Part shown: piece by piece, positions 15,885 through 24,506 of the stretch
Position numbering within the stretch: the stretch's first letter is position 1
Layout: the number at the start of each line of letters is the position of its first letter
Assembly (NCBI GenBank): GCA_018064245.1
Contig: JAGHVO010000035.1
Coordinates: 1-40,034 of the forward strand
Source: Candidatus Colimorpha pelethequi
GTDB taxonomy: Bacteria; Bacteroidota; Bacteroidia; Bacteroidales; P3
Direction: 5' to 3'
DNA length: 40,034 nt
Translations under genes and position numbers: made by a program
Notes under the pieces: model-generated
Database searches by the model: none
The model's input: only the letters and a program-made list of their open reading frames with translations
Told to the model about the DNA's origin: nothing

Positions 15885-15893
15885 TGGTGACAA

Positions 15894-16922
15894 TTACTTG
15901 AGAGGGTTCTCGGTGAGGATATCATATTCCTTGCGGTTACGCAAGATGTCGCAAGCCAAACGCACGGCACTGCGGAACGACTGCTCGGAAGCCTTGTCCT
16001 TGCCAGCAATGTCGTAGGCCGTACCATGGGCGGGAGAGGTGCGCACGTATGGAAGACCCGCAGTGTAGTTCACGCCTTCGGTAAAGGACATCAACTTGAA
16101 AGGAATCAAGCCCTGATCGTGGTAAAGCGCCAAAACGCCATCGAACTTGTTGAACTCGCTGGAACCGAAGAAACCGTCGGAAGGATAAGGTCCATAGGCC
16201 AAAACGCCTTTGCCCTGCACCTCTTGGATGAGCGGCTTGATAACCTCATCATCGAAGGTACCAATCACTCCATTGTCGCCAGCATGAGGATCCAAGGCCA
16301 AAACGGCGATCTTGGGCATCGGAACGCCAAAGTCGCGCTTGAGCGACTCATTCATCAGCATCAATTTGTCGTAGAGCAAGTTGTGCGTCAAAGTGGTGGG
16401 TACATCTTTGAGAGCAAGATGATTGGTAACGATTCCAATACGGATACGGTCGCACACCATCATCATCAAAGAGTTGCATCCAAACTGGTGCGAAAGGTAT
16501 TCGGTGTGACCGGGAAAGTCAAAATCCGGAGCCTGAATGTTCTTCTTGTTGATAGGAGCTGTAACCAACACATCTACAAGACCATTCTTAAGGTCGTTGC
16601 AAGCCATGTTGAGAGCCTGACGAGAAAGAGCGCCTGCTATTTCAGTGGATTTTCCGACATCAATCTTTACCTCTTCACTGGTGAGATTCACGACATTGAA
16701 TTTTCTATCCACAGCCTCACTGGCATTTCTTAAAGCCGTGAAATTCATGTCTTGGTGATGAGCCAAAAGATTTTTGTGATAGGAAGCCACCTTGGTGGAG
16801 CCATAAAGAATAGGCGTGCAAGTATCGAACATGCGGGCATCGCTGAAAGTCTTGAGAATGACTTCGTAGCCCACTCCATTGATGTCGCCATGCGTGATGG
16901 CAAGACGAATACGATTATCCAT
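15894..16922 (-). CDS. pdxA: 4-hydroxythreonine-4-phosphate dehydrogenase
   Basis: Oxidises 4-phosphohydroxy-L-threonine in the DXP-dependent pathway to pyridoxal phosphate. The 342-residue chain begins with THGDINGVGYEV, the Bacteroidota form of the TPGDPxGIGPE motif. Metal ligands are visible as the His in DFPGHTEYL, the His in LDPHAGDNGVIG and the His in YHDQGLIPFK; the C-terminal RTSPAHGTAYDIAG is also typical. It is flanked by the M17 aminopeptidase gene 20 bp upstream and polA 9 bp downstream, consistent with one transcript. A few residues differ from proteobacterial PdxA at the N-terminal motif, but all metal-binding positions are kept. Confidence 0.95.
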   Translation of the reverse strand: MDNRIRLAITHGDINGVGYEVILKTFSDARMFDTCTPILYGSTKVASYHKNLLAHHQDMNFTALRNASEAVDRKFNVVNLTSEEVKIDVGKSTEIAGALSRQALNMACNDLKNGLVDVLVTAPINKKNIQAPDFDFPGHTEYLSHQFGCNSLMMMVCDRIRIGIVTNHLALKDVPTTLTHNLLYDKLMLMNESLKRDFGVPMPKIAVLALDPHAGDNGVIGTFDDEVIKPLIQEVQGKGVLAYGPYPSDGFFGSSEFNKFDGVLALYHDQGLIPFKLMSFTEGVNYTAGLPYVRTSPAHGTAYDIAGKDKASEQSFRSAVRLACDILRNRKEYDILTENPLK

Positions 16923-16942
16923 TTTTATATTTGATTATTGTT

Positions 16943-18298
16943 TTACTTATTGGATTTCAAAAAATTGTAAAGCAAGCGAACGCCGTAGCCACTGCCGCCT
17001 TTGGCATAGTAGAACTGTTTCTTGGAGAAGAAGGCTACGCCGGCAATATCGAGGTGGATGTAAGGCACCTCCTTGGCGAAATGGGCGAGGAATTTGCCTG
17101 CGGTAATGGTTCCAGCCTGGGCAATGCCGCAATTTTTGATGTCGGCGATGTCCGACTCGATGAGTTCGTCATATTCTTTCCAGAAAGGAAATTCAGCAAT
17201 ACGTTCATACACCTCTTCACCCACCTGTTTGAGCTTCTGCATAGGCTTGTCGGCATGCTGCTGCATGGCAGCGATACCATAGGTAGAGATTGCGCGAACG
17301 GCAGCGCCCGTCAAAGTTGCGGCATCTACGACCAATTGAGGATTGTAGTTCGCCACGGCATAAGCGATGGCATCGGCCAAAATAATACGGCCCTCAGCGT
17401 CGGTATTGATTACCTCGACAGTCGTTCCGTCATACATGGTAAGCACGTCGTCGGCGGCATAGGCATTGAAACCGGGACGACTGTCGGTAAGCGGCAGACA
17501 AGCCACCAAGTGGACAGGAAGCTGATTGTCGGCGGCGGCAAATACGACTGAAGCCATTGTTGCGGCTCCAGCCATATCGCTCTTCATCTCTTGCATATAG
17601 TCGTCGGGTTTGATGTTCAAACCACCAGTATCGTACATGATACCCTTGCCAATCAATGCGATAGGTTTGCTTTTGCTGAGCGACTTGGGACAATATTCCA
17701 ACACCACGAAACGAGGTTCGTCAACAGAGCCTTTGTTGACAGCCGTCAAGCCGCCCATTCCCAACGACTCGATTTTCTTTTTGCCGAAAACCGTACAAGC
17801 CACGCCAAGATCCTTGGCGATATCGGCCAATTCGTCGGCAAACTGCTCCGCGTTGAGGTCGGCCACGGGAAGGTTAACCCACTCACGACACCAAAAAATG
17901 CGGTTCCACACATTCAATTGTTCGTCAAGCATTTCCTGAGAAATCAATCCCGACTTCACGGTTACTGTAGCCACATGCTCGCGAGACTTGCTCTTGTAGC
18001 GGTCGAAAGTGTAGTCGGCCAGTTGCAAACCTTCCAAAAAAGCCATCACGTCGGCGGCGTCGGTCTTGCTTGCGTCGAGGCACACTTCGGAAACCTTGTC
18101 TTTGTGCAACATAGAACAAACCTCATCGGCGCAACGGCGAAGCATTTCCTGTCGTTCCGACACGGTATCCTTTTTCTCGTAAACCACCTCATAGGTGCGT
18201 TTGGGAAGACGATCGAGAGCCGAAACCGACTGGGTCTTGCCTGACTGAAGCGTAATGACGCTCAATTTCGGATCAATATTATTAATAAGAATATTCAT
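16943..18298 (-). CDS. M17 leucyl aminopeptidase family protein
   Basis: Cytoplasmic dimetal aminopeptidase releasing N-terminal residues from peptides. In the 451-residue chain the catalytic C-terminal domain contains LIGKGIMYDTGGLNIKP (catalytic Lys and metal Asp, family consensus VGKGxTFDSGG), MKSDMAGAA (metal Asp) and NTDAEGRIILADA (metal Asp/Glu and catalytic Arg). The N-terminal half, about 1-160, is the less conserved macro-like domain. It lies 20 bp upstream of pdxA. The 87-bp spacer upstream, up to the stop of the ABC exporter gene, is nearly all heptamer array. Substrate preference cannot be told from sequence, so no pepA symbol is given. Confidence 0.93.
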   Translation of the reverse strand: MNILINNIDPKLSVITLQSGKTQSVSALDRLPKRTYEVVYEKKDTVSERQEMLRRCADEVCSMLHKDKVSEVCLDASKTDAADVMAFLEGLQLADYTFDRYKSKSREHVATVTVKSGLISQEMLDEQLNVWNRIFWCREWVNLPVADLNAEQFADELADIAKDLGVACTVFGKKKIESLGMGGLTAVNKGSVDEPRFVVLEYCPKSLSKSKPIALIGKGIMYDTGGLNIKPDDYMQEMKSDMAGAATMASVVFAAADNQLPVHLVACLPLTDSRPGFNAYAADDVLTMYDGTTVEVINTDAEGRIILADAIAYAVANYNPQLVVDAATLTGAAVRAISTYGIAAMQQHADKPMQKLKQVGEEVYERIAEFPFWKEYDELIESDIADIKNCGIAQAGTITAGKFLAHFAKEVPYIHLDIAGVAFFSKKQFYYAKGGSGYGVRLLYNFLKSNK

Positions 18299-18309
18299 TA
18301 TATTATTAG

Positions 18310-18365
18310 TTTTAAGTTTTAAGTTTCAAGTATTAAGTTTTAAGTATTAAGTTTCGAGTTTTAAA
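18310..18365. repeat. Eight in-phase heptamers before the M17 peptidase gene
   Basis: Units TTTTAAG, TTTTAAG, TTTCAAG, TATTAAG, TTTTAAG, TATTAAG, TTTCGAG and TTTTAAA run without a gap. In the mRNA sense they read CTTAAAA-type repeats ending 12 nt before the ATG at 18298. They begin 20 bp after the stop of the truncated ABC exporter gene. Confidence 0.9.
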
Positions 18366-18385
18366 CTATTCACCATTTACCATCA

Positions 18386-20026
18386 TCACACATGTTTGAT
18401 TAAAATAACGACCTTTTCACGCTTCAAATCCTCCAAAATACTATAGAATTTCTCGCGCGAAGGAATATCCATCCAAGCCGTAGGTTCGTCAAAGACCAAG
18501 ACGGGCGCATCGGAATAGAATTGGCGCGCCAAAGCGATACGTTGCCATTGCCCCATGCTGAGTTCCTCGCCATTGTCAAACATCCTACCCAAAGGTGTCT
18601 CGTAACCATTGGGAAGATTCCTCACAATGGAATCTACGCCAGCCATCTCCCCCACTTGCTTGATGCGGTCTTCAGAATAATTGTCAATATCACCAAAAGC
18701 AATATTTTCATTCACAGAGCAATAGAACCTCACGTAATCCTGAAAAATAACGCCGATGCCCTTACGCAACTGATGCAAGTCAATGTCACGGACATCCACA
18801 TCATTGATTTTCACTGACCCAAACTGCGTGTCGTAAAGTCGAAGCAACAACTTGAGCATAGTAGTCTTTCCGAAGCCATTCTCCCCCTCGATGAGGTTGA
18901 TTTCGCCTCGACGAGCCGTCCAGGAATAATGGGAAAGCACGTCGCGGTGCATGTCGGGATAACGGAAAGTGACATCCTCAAACGTTACCGAATTCACCTC
19001 CACAGGGAAATCCTGCGCCTCAGGCGCAGAGACAATATTAGGTTCAAGTTCCAGAAATTCAAAAAGATTGCCTATAAACAGGCGACTGTCGTACAAACCG
19101 CTCACCGCGCCGACAAAAGAAGAGAGATAGCCCTGTCCACGTCGGAAAGCCTCAAACAACATCACGAACGAGCCTATCGTGATTGCGCCGGAAATGCTTT
19201 TGTTCAGCAACAACAAGACCACCAAAGCCAAGGCGCCAGTCTCGACGACGGCACAGAGGGTGTCCATCCACGCAATGCGACGAGAAATGCGCAACAGCTG
19301 CCGCACCAGCTTCTTGCGCATCGACACAAAGCGAGAGCGGAAATAGCCTGCAAGGCCAAACGTGCGGACCTCCTTGGCGAAGTCTCTATGCGTAAGAATA
19401 GCAGAATAATAGCTTGTGCGCCTATAATCCTGCGTGTTGTTGCGCCGAAATTCGTAAATGGTGCGAGCTTTCACAAGGCGTACCAGCATAGATGGAACCA
19501 CCGCCACCAACATAACAATGATAATCCACCACGAACCCGTAACCAACATAACCGACACACCCACAATGGAAACCAAAGCCCCAATAAGATTCATGAAATG
19601 GTTTACAATCTGAATCGGACGATAGTTGGCTTCTTGCTGAGCACGATGGAAAGTATCATGAAAATCAGGATTGTCGTAATAAGCCATGTCCAGCGACACC
19701 GACTGACGCTGCAGATTGTCGCTGATATAGTCGATCAATTTCTGGGACAAGACATCGCCATTGACGCCATTCAATATAGAAATCAATCTATTAAGCAAAA
19801 ATATAGCACAAAATGCGACAATATACATTACCAACTGAGCGACATCAACAGCGCCTTGATGCGCAACAACGGTCGTCACCGTGTCGATCAAAAGCTTAAG
19901 AATTACGAGATTGAGCAACGGGAAAACACTGCCCAGCACGACATACAGAACCTTCAATGCGAAGGCTTTGCTGTCGCAGCGGCGCACCATCATAAGTGCT
20001 TTCCAAAGTGTCTTTACTGCATCCAT
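18386..20026 (-). CDS. ABC exporter (fused membrane and ATPase domains) with truncated ATPase C-terminus
   Basis: A 546-residue half-transporter with about six membrane segments (within about 22-290) followed by an ATPase domain. Walker A GENGFGKTT (380-388), Q-loop Gln429, signature LSMGQ (489-493), Walker B VLVFDE (509-514) and D-loop WMD are present. The chain ends at ILIKHV, so the stop follows the switch histidine (His545) by one codon; the 40 or so residues that normally follow in this family are missing. No remnant is seen in the 87 bp before the next gene, which are heptamer repeats. It may be a slightly shortened but working exporter, or a decaying gene. The substrate is unknown. The DUF721 gene lies 53 bp upstream. 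Confidence 0.88.
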   Translation of the reverse strand: MDAVKTLWKALMMVRRCDSKAFALKVLYVVLGSVFPLLNLVILKLLIDTVTTVVAHQGAVDVAQLVMYIVAFCAIFLLNRLISILNGVNGDVLSQKLIDYISDNLQRQSVSLDMAYYDNPDFHDTFHRAQQEANYRPIQIVNHFMNLIGALVSIVGVSVMLVTGSWWIIIVMLVAVVPSMLVRLVKARTIYEFRRNNTQDYRRTSYYSAILTHRDFAKEVRTFGLAGYFRSRFVSMRKKLVRQLLRISRRIAWMDTLCAVVETGALALVVLLLLNKSISGAITIGSFVMLFEAFRRGQGYLSSFVGAVSGLYDSRLFIGNLFEFLELEPNIVSAPEAQDFPVEVNSVTFEDVTFRYPDMHRDVLSHYSWTARRGEINLIEGENGFGKTTMLKLLLRLYDTQFGSVKINDVDVRDIDLHQLRKGIGVIFQDYVRFYCSVNENIAFGDIDNYSEDRIKQVGEMAGVDSIVRNLPNGYETPLGRMFDNGEELSMGQWQRIALARQFYSDAPVLVFDEPTAWMDIPSREKFYSILEDLKREKVVILIKHV

Positions 20027-20036
20027 CTACTGTTGA

Positions 20037-20057
20037 TTTTCAATCTCAAATTCAAAA
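20037..20057. repeat. Short heptamer run before the ABC exporter gene
   Basis: TTTTCAA, TCTCAAA and TTCAAAA are in phase, 10 bp upstream of the exporter ATG. With only three degenerate A/T-rich units this could be chance. Confidence 0.4.
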
Positions 20058-20079
20058 TTTCCGCCCACAGTTCATTTTC

Positions 20080-20364
20080 TCACACAAATATCACATTGTC
20101 CAAAACATTTCTTCCCAACTTGTCGTTGATGCGTTTTGCCAAATCATATTTCTTATACGAAAGTTCCTGCCGCAAGGCCGCCGAAGCGACTTTCACGTAC
20201 AAGATACGGTTTTCGAATCGCAAAGACCAAGTCAGTTTGTTTATCAAGTCGCCAACGATGCTCCGATAGGCATCCTTGACTTCGAAATCGTTCACTGCAT
20301 CGGTCATTTCAAGTCGGCGAAACGCTACCTTGAGCAATTCCGATATAGGTTGCTCATCTCTCAT
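20080..20364 (-). CDS. DUF721 / DciA-like protein
   Basis: A 94-residue protein of the DUF721 family, whose members with a KH-like fold include DciA, the replicative-helicase loader of bacteria that lack DnaC. The core NRILYVKVASAALRQELSY (about 52-70) is the family signature: a beta-strand followed by a helix with the conserved SxxLRxEL pattern. The ATG overlaps the recF stop by 11 bp, a common arrangement recF-DUF721 in Bacteroidota, which supports a role around replication or repair. Helicase loading itself is inference from the family. No signal peptide or membrane segment. Confidence 0.85.
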   Translation of the reverse strand: MRDEQPISELLKVAFRRLEMTDAVNDFEVKDAYRSIVGDLINKLTWSLRFENRILYVKVASAALRQELSYKKYDLAKRINDKLGRNVLDNVIFV

Positions 20365-21475
20365 TCAGCCTCCCTTCTTCCACAATCCACAACTTACATT
20401 CCACCGACGGAATACCTTTTACAATCTCCTCCACCCTGCCAAACTGCGTGTCGGTAAGGAAAACCTGACCAAAACGATCACTACCCACCAGCTGCACCAA
20501 TTGCTTCACCCTCAACATGTCCAGCTTGTCGAACACATCATCAAGCAACAAGATCGGCTTCTTGCCACATTGCTTGTAAATGTATTCAAACTGAGCCAGT
20601 TTCAAAGCCAGCAGAAACGTCTTTTGCTGTCCTTGCGAGCCAGATTTCTTAACCTGGAAATCGCCTATGAGAAAATCCAGATCATCCTTGTGCGGCCCTA
20701 CGGAAGTATATTGCAACACACTGTCGCGACGATGGTTTTCCTGCAGCAGCTGAGACAAGTCAGGATTGTCGTTCATTGCCGATTGATACACAACCCTCGG
20801 TTGCTCTTTGTCGCCCGAAATCCACTTATAGTAATACGCAAACAACGGCGCAAATTCCTCGAGGAACAGCTTTCGCACATTGAAAAGCGCCATGCCGTGC
20901 ACCACCAGCTGATCGTCCCACACCTTGATGGCCTCCTCGTCGAAACAACGATCTTCGTAGAACTGTTTCAGCAGTCTGTTGCGCTGTTCCAAAGCTTTCT
21001 GGTAGTATAGCAGATGCTGCAAATATTCGGAATTGGTCTGGGAGATGACGCCATCGATAAACCTCCTCCGCATATCGCTGCCTCCCAGCACCAACGCTTG
21101 GTCGTTGGGCGACACTATGACCAAAGGAATTTTTCCAATATGATCCGCAAAAGTCTTGTAAACCTTCTTGTCCCACTTCATCTGCTTCGCCTGTCCACGT
21201 TTTAAGACACAAGATACATCATGCTGCAGCTCCTCGCCCCGGTCGGATTCGGAATAATGACCATGGATGGCAAAGAAAGGCTCTTCGTTACGAATATTCT
21301 GACTATCAATTGGATTGAAATAGCTCTTGCAAAACGAAAGGTAATAGATGGCATCCAACAAGTTGGTCTTGCCTACACCGTTGTTGCCCACAAAGCAATT
21401 GACATTGCCGCAGAAATCCACATCCAGTTCGGTGTAGTTTTTGAAATTGGCCAGTTTCAGATTGAACAGATTCAT
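20354..21475 (-). CDS. recF: DNA replication and repair protein RecF
   Basis: SMC-like ATPase that loads RecA at gaps with RecO and RecR. The 373-residue chain starts MNLFNLKLANFKNY, the usual RecF opening, followed by Walker A GNNGVGKTN (30-38). The ABC-type signature region is GSQGQQKTFLLALKLAQF (about 290-307) and Walker B is ILLLDDVFDKLD (about 323-334). Length is typical. It begins 7 bp after the ispH stop and overlaps the DUF721 gene by 11 bp, so ispH-recF-DUF721 look cotranscribed. Confidence 0.97.
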   Translation of the reverse strand: MNLFNLKLANFKNYTELDVDFCGNVNCFVGNNGVGKTNLLDAIYYLSFCKSYFNPIDSQNIRNEEPFFAIHGHYSESDRGEELQHDVSCVLKRGQAKQMKWDKKVYKTFADHIGKIPLVIVSPNDQALVLGGSDMRRRFIDGVISQTNSEYLQHLLYYQKALEQRNRLLKQFYEDRCFDEEAIKVWDDQLVVHGMALFNVRKLFLEEFAPLFAYYYKWISGDKEQPRVVYQSAMNDNPDLSQLLQENHRRDSVLQYTSVGPHKDDLDFLIGDFQVKKSGSQGQQKTFLLALKLAQFEYIYKQCGKKPILLLDDVFDKLDMLRVKQLVQLVGSDRFGQVFLTDTQFGRVEEIVKGIPSVECKLWIVEEGRLNER

Positions 21476-21482
21476 ATTCTTC

Positions 21483-22367
21483 CTATTCGGTCAACAGACA
21501 GTTCACAATTTTTTCGACGTTTTCCATCAACCATCGAGGCGTAGATGTTGCGCCCGTTATTCCCACCGTGTGGGCATTCTCAACCCACGTTTTCCTCAAC
21601 TCCTCAACGTTGGACAAGAAATAGGTGTTGGGCTGCACCTTTCGGCAATATTCATACAAATAATGACCGTTGGAGCTATTGGCGCCGCCAACAAACAGCA
21701 CAACATCAACCCTCTTGGCAAAGGCCTCCAGCTCTTTGGCTCGATTCGCAACACGATTACAAAGCGTATTGTACGCCACAAAATGGTTTTCGTCAGCATC
21801 TGGATTTGCTTTGCTGATGCCGTTTTTGATATTTTCGATTAGCCGACAATACTCCTCCCCGCTCTTGGTAGTTTGGGAATAGAGTCGAATGGGACGACTG
21901 AAATCGACGTTTCCCAAATCGTCCGGAGCACTGACGACCACTGCATTGTCGTCGGTTTGGCCACACAAGCCAATCACTTCCGCATGGCCTGGTTTTCCAA
22001 AAATCACAACCTGACCTCCCGTTTTGCGCATCTCCTCATACCCATTCTTGATTTTCTGCTGCAAAGCCAAGACGATGGGGCACGTTGCGTCGATCAATCG
22101 GATGCTCCTATCGCTCGCAGTAGCGTAGGTCTGAGGTGGTTCTCCATGCGCGCGAATCAAGACAGATGTATCCTGCAACTGACGCAACATTTCGTGGTCG
22201 ATAACCTCCAGGCCTTTGTCATGCAAACGACTCACCTCGGCGTTGTTGTGAACAATATCGCCAAGACAATACAACTTGCCTTTTTCAGCAAGTTCGGCCT
22301 CCGCCGCGGCTATGGCCTTGACCACGCCGAAGCAAAAACCTGCATTGTCATCGATAAGTACTTGCAT
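21483..22367 (-). CDS. ispH: 4-hydroxy-3-methylbut-2-enyl diphosphate reductase
   Basis: Last step of the MEP isoprenoid pathway: reduces HMBPP to IPP and DMAPP with a [4Fe-4S] cluster. The 294-residue protein starts MQVLIDDNAGFCFGV with cluster ligand Cys12; the other two are in DATCPIV and NTLCNRV. The substrate-binding segments RAHGEP (about 64-69), VGGANSSN and TGATSTP are present. An in-frame ATG at 22466 would add 33 residues, but that stretch is only the translated heptamer array (KTQNLILKTQNLK) and would overlap the upstream M23 gene, so 22367 is chosen. It is followed closely by recF. Confidence 0.96.
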   Translation of the reverse strand: MQVLIDDNAGFCFGVVKAIAAAEAELAEKGKLYCLGDIVHNNAEVSRLHDKGLEVIDHEMLRQLQDTSVLIRAHGEPPQTYATASDRSIRLIDATCPIVLALQQKIKNGYEEMRKTGGQVVIFGKPGHAEVIGLCGQTDDNAVVVSAPDDLGNVDFSRPIRLYSQTTKSGEEYCRLIENIKNGISKANPDADENHFVAYNTLCNRVANRAKELEAFAKRVDVVLFVGGANSSNGHYLYEYCRKVQPNTYFLSNVEELRKTWVENAHTVGITGATSTPRWLMENVEKIVNCLLTE

Positions 22368-22376
22368 TTGTTGGAG

Positions 22377-22425
22377 TTTTAAGTTTTGAGTTTTAAGTAT
22401 TAAGTTTTGAGTTTTGAGTTTTAAG
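22377..22425. repeat. Seven in-phase heptamers before ispH
   Basis: Units TTTTAAG, TTTTGAG, TTTTAAG, TATTAAG, TTTTGAG, TTTTGAG and TTTTAAG. In the mRNA sense these are CTTAAAA/CTCAAAA repeats ending 10 nt before the ispH ATG, in the spacer after the M23 peptidase stop (22454). Confidence 0.9.
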
Positions 22426-22453
22426 CCGACTATCTTTGTTCCTCCATTATCAA

Positions 22454-23440
22454 TTAACTCAGGCACTGGTTTTCCTGGTTTGCGGCTTCTATCACCTCTT
22501 CGTATTCCTCGGGAGAGAGGTCGTTGAAGAAATAATAGACCGGATTCACCTTTTTCCCGCCTTGAATCACTTCGTAGTGCAGATGCGCGCCTTGCGACAA
22601 GCCCGTACTGCCAACGGTTCCAATCATCTCGCCACGTTTCACATGTTGCCCGTTTTTAACCTTGAGGCTGCTCATGTGGGCATAGAGCGTCTGCATTCCA
22701 TAGCCATGGTCCACCACGCACACAACACCGTAACCGGAGAATTCAGCCACGTTCTTTCCAGCCACTTTCACCACGCCATCTCCCGTTGCGTAAATAGGCG
22801 TTCCGCTACGGGCGGCAAGATCAATGCCCGTATGCATGCGTCGATAATGCAATATAGGATGATAACGATAACCAAATCCCGAAACGACCTTGCAACGGTT
22901 TTTGGCAATGGGCATTATGGCTGGCAGCGAGGCCAGTCGTTCATGCTTTGAGCGCGCCATCGAATAGACGTCGTCGAGTGATTTTGACTGGTAATAGAGT
23001 CTTTTCGTCAAAGTGTCCATTTTGCTGGTAGTACGTTCCAGCAAGTCCGAACACTCATAGCCACCCAACTCTTTGTGGCGGTCCACACCCTTTAAGCCGC
23101 TGCGACGGACAGAATCGTGAATGGGCGCCACATCAAATATGGTACGGTAAACAGCTCCATCTCGCTGTTCCAAGTCGGCAAGTACCTCCGAAGCCTGATT
23201 CATTCTTTTATTCAGATAGCCAATCTGCCGTTTGTATTGCTGTATCTCCCTTTGCATCTTGCGTTCACGAGGAGATTCAAACACATGCATGCCAACAATC
23301 AGCACGACAACGCCCAACAAAAAGCCAAACGCGGCGCCAAAGGAGATATGCTTCAGTTTATCCTTTAGGCCGACTTTCACCTTCTCGTAGGAAAGCGTAT
23401 GGGGATTGTATCTATAGACGTGCTTCTTCAACTTTGACAA
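22454..23440 (-). CDS. M23 family metallopeptidase, membrane-anchored
   Basis: Peptidoglycan hydrolase of the LytM/NlpD type, 328 residues. One membrane segment (about 33-52) follows a basic cytoplasmic start, then a coiled-coil region (about 58-95 and 130-170), then the M23 domain. Zinc ligands are His203 and Asp207 in HTGID and His288 in HLHYE, with His255 (YAH) and His286 as the other active-site histidines; all are intact, so it is probably active rather than a degenerate EnvC/NlpD-type activator. The C-terminus after the domain is short and acidic. The ispH gene follows after 86 bp. It lies 47 bp downstream of the unknown gene at 23488-24459. Confidence 0.94.
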   Translation of the reverse strand: MSKLKKHVYRYNPHTLSYEKVKVGLKDKLKHISFGAAFGFLLGVVVLIVGMHVFESPRERKMQREIQQYKRQIGYLNKRMNQASEVLADLEQRDGAVYRTIFDVAPIHDSVRRSGLKGVDRHKELGGYECSDLLERTTSKMDTLTKRLYYQSKSLDDVYSMARSKHERLASLPAIMPIAKNRCKVVSGFGYRYHPILHYRRMHTGIDLAARSGTPIYATGDGVVKVAGKNVAEFSGYGVVCVVDHGYGMQTLYAHMSSLKVKNGQHVKRGEMIGTVGSTGLSQGAHLHYEVIQGGKKVNPVYYFFNDLSPEEYEEVIEAANQENQCLS

Positions 23441-23487
23441 GAATAATCAGCGGGTTCGGTTCTTCATTCTTTCATCACAGGTCACCG

Positions 23488-24459
23488 TTACAACGTTTCT
23501 TTATAGCGGTTTATCTCTTCCACGAAGTCCTTGATTGGGTCGAACTTGCTGAAACGGAACGAAAGTCCCAATTCGGGAACTGCAAATTCGCTCTGAGGTT
23601 CCGTGCGGGCAATGTGAAAGATGAATGAGACATCCTTCAACGGCACCATGTCGAAATCCGTCGCCGTACGAGCCACGACGATGTGTTCGGGCATAATGAA
23701 ATAATGCACGCCCTTGCCATCATTCATCAATGGAACGTATCCTGGAATTTGAACAAAGTCGAACACACCCATGTCAAAATAGACATGTGCATGATGGTGA
23801 CCTTCAACATTATGAGTCGTCAAATCCCAAATACGACGGCAACACTTGAACATCGATTCAAAGGCGCTGGCCATCTTGTGATAACGTTCGAGCAATTCTG
23901 GACTGTAGATCGTTGTCAAGTCGATTTGAGCAGTACGCATCTCATGCGCCATGCTCGCCATTACCCTTCTGTGGTGTTGCGAAGAATCCTGAAGTTTCCT
24001 ATTGGAGCCAAACAGACGCGACTTTTTTCGCAAAGCAAGATAGACGCGTTCCTCATATTCGGCACGCTCGGCCACTTTCAAGCAATTGATATAGGAATAG
24101 AGAATCTGATCCTTCGATATTTTCGTATTGTCGGTTTGCGTCTTCGCCGATTCAAGATTGTACAGACGTTTGGCTTCCTTGCGTGTTTTTGAATAAGAGA
24201 AATTCTTGTTTTTCAGCATCTTTTTATACGAAGGAGCCGATGCTTCACGCATATCACGACAATAGTTATGGTAACTGTGACTGTCTGTAGAATGCACATA
24301 GAAACCCATACCAGGATAGCCCAACGAAATATAGTTGGACAGGTTATAGTTGGTATCGCTAGCATTCAGCACGCCCAACATTGAATTCATGGGGAAGCTT
24401 TGGATAAACACCAATTCGCCGCCATGAGCACGTATCAATTTCTGAGGAAACAGACTCAT
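23488..24459 (-). CDS. Conserved-looking protein of unknown function
   Basis: I do not recognise this 323-residue protein. It has no signal peptide, no membrane segment and no motif I can name. The N-terminal part (1-65) is neutral and contains GYPGMGFYVHSTDSHSYHNY. The middle (about 65-190) is strongly basic and helical, with RKEAKRLYNLESAK and RKKSRLFGSNRK. The C-terminal half holds a histidine cluster VEGHHHAHVYFDMG (about 218-231) and ends in a beta-rich section (FIMPEHIVVARTATDFDMVPLKD-like) that could be a PH- or lipocalin-like fold, which is only a guess. It lies between lpdA (47 bp upstream) and the M23 peptidase gene (47 bp downstream), on the same strand. Confidence 0.75.
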   Translation of the reverse strand: MSLFPQKLIRAHGGELVFIQSFPMNSMLGVLNASDTNYNLSNYISLGYPGMGFYVHSTDSHSYHNYCRDMREASAPSYKKMLKNKNFSYSKTRKEAKRLYNLESAKTQTDNTKISKDQILYSYINCLKVAERAEYEERVYLALRKKSRLFGSNRKLQDSSQHHRRVMASMAHEMRTAQIDLTTIYSPELLERYHKMASAFESMFKCCRRIWDLTTHNVEGHHHAHVYFDMGVFDFVQIPGYVPLMNDGKGVHYFIMPEHIVVARTATDFDMVPLKDVSFIFHIARTEPQSEFAVPELGLSFRFSKFDPIKDFVEEINRYKETL

Positions 24460-24506
24460 TTTTTCAAATTATTATCAATACAAAAGTCGGAAACAACTGT
24501 CAATTA

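Noticed and set aside
18310..18365. Heptamer arrays as a CRISPR or phase-variable coding repeat
   Set aside because: Units are 7 bp with no spacers and lie outside reading frames of real genes, so neither CRISPR nor coding contingency loci fits.
22368..22466. N-terminal extension of ispH
   Set aside because: The added residues are translated heptamer repeats and overlap the M23 gene; the family start MQVLIDDNAGFCFGV is at 22367.
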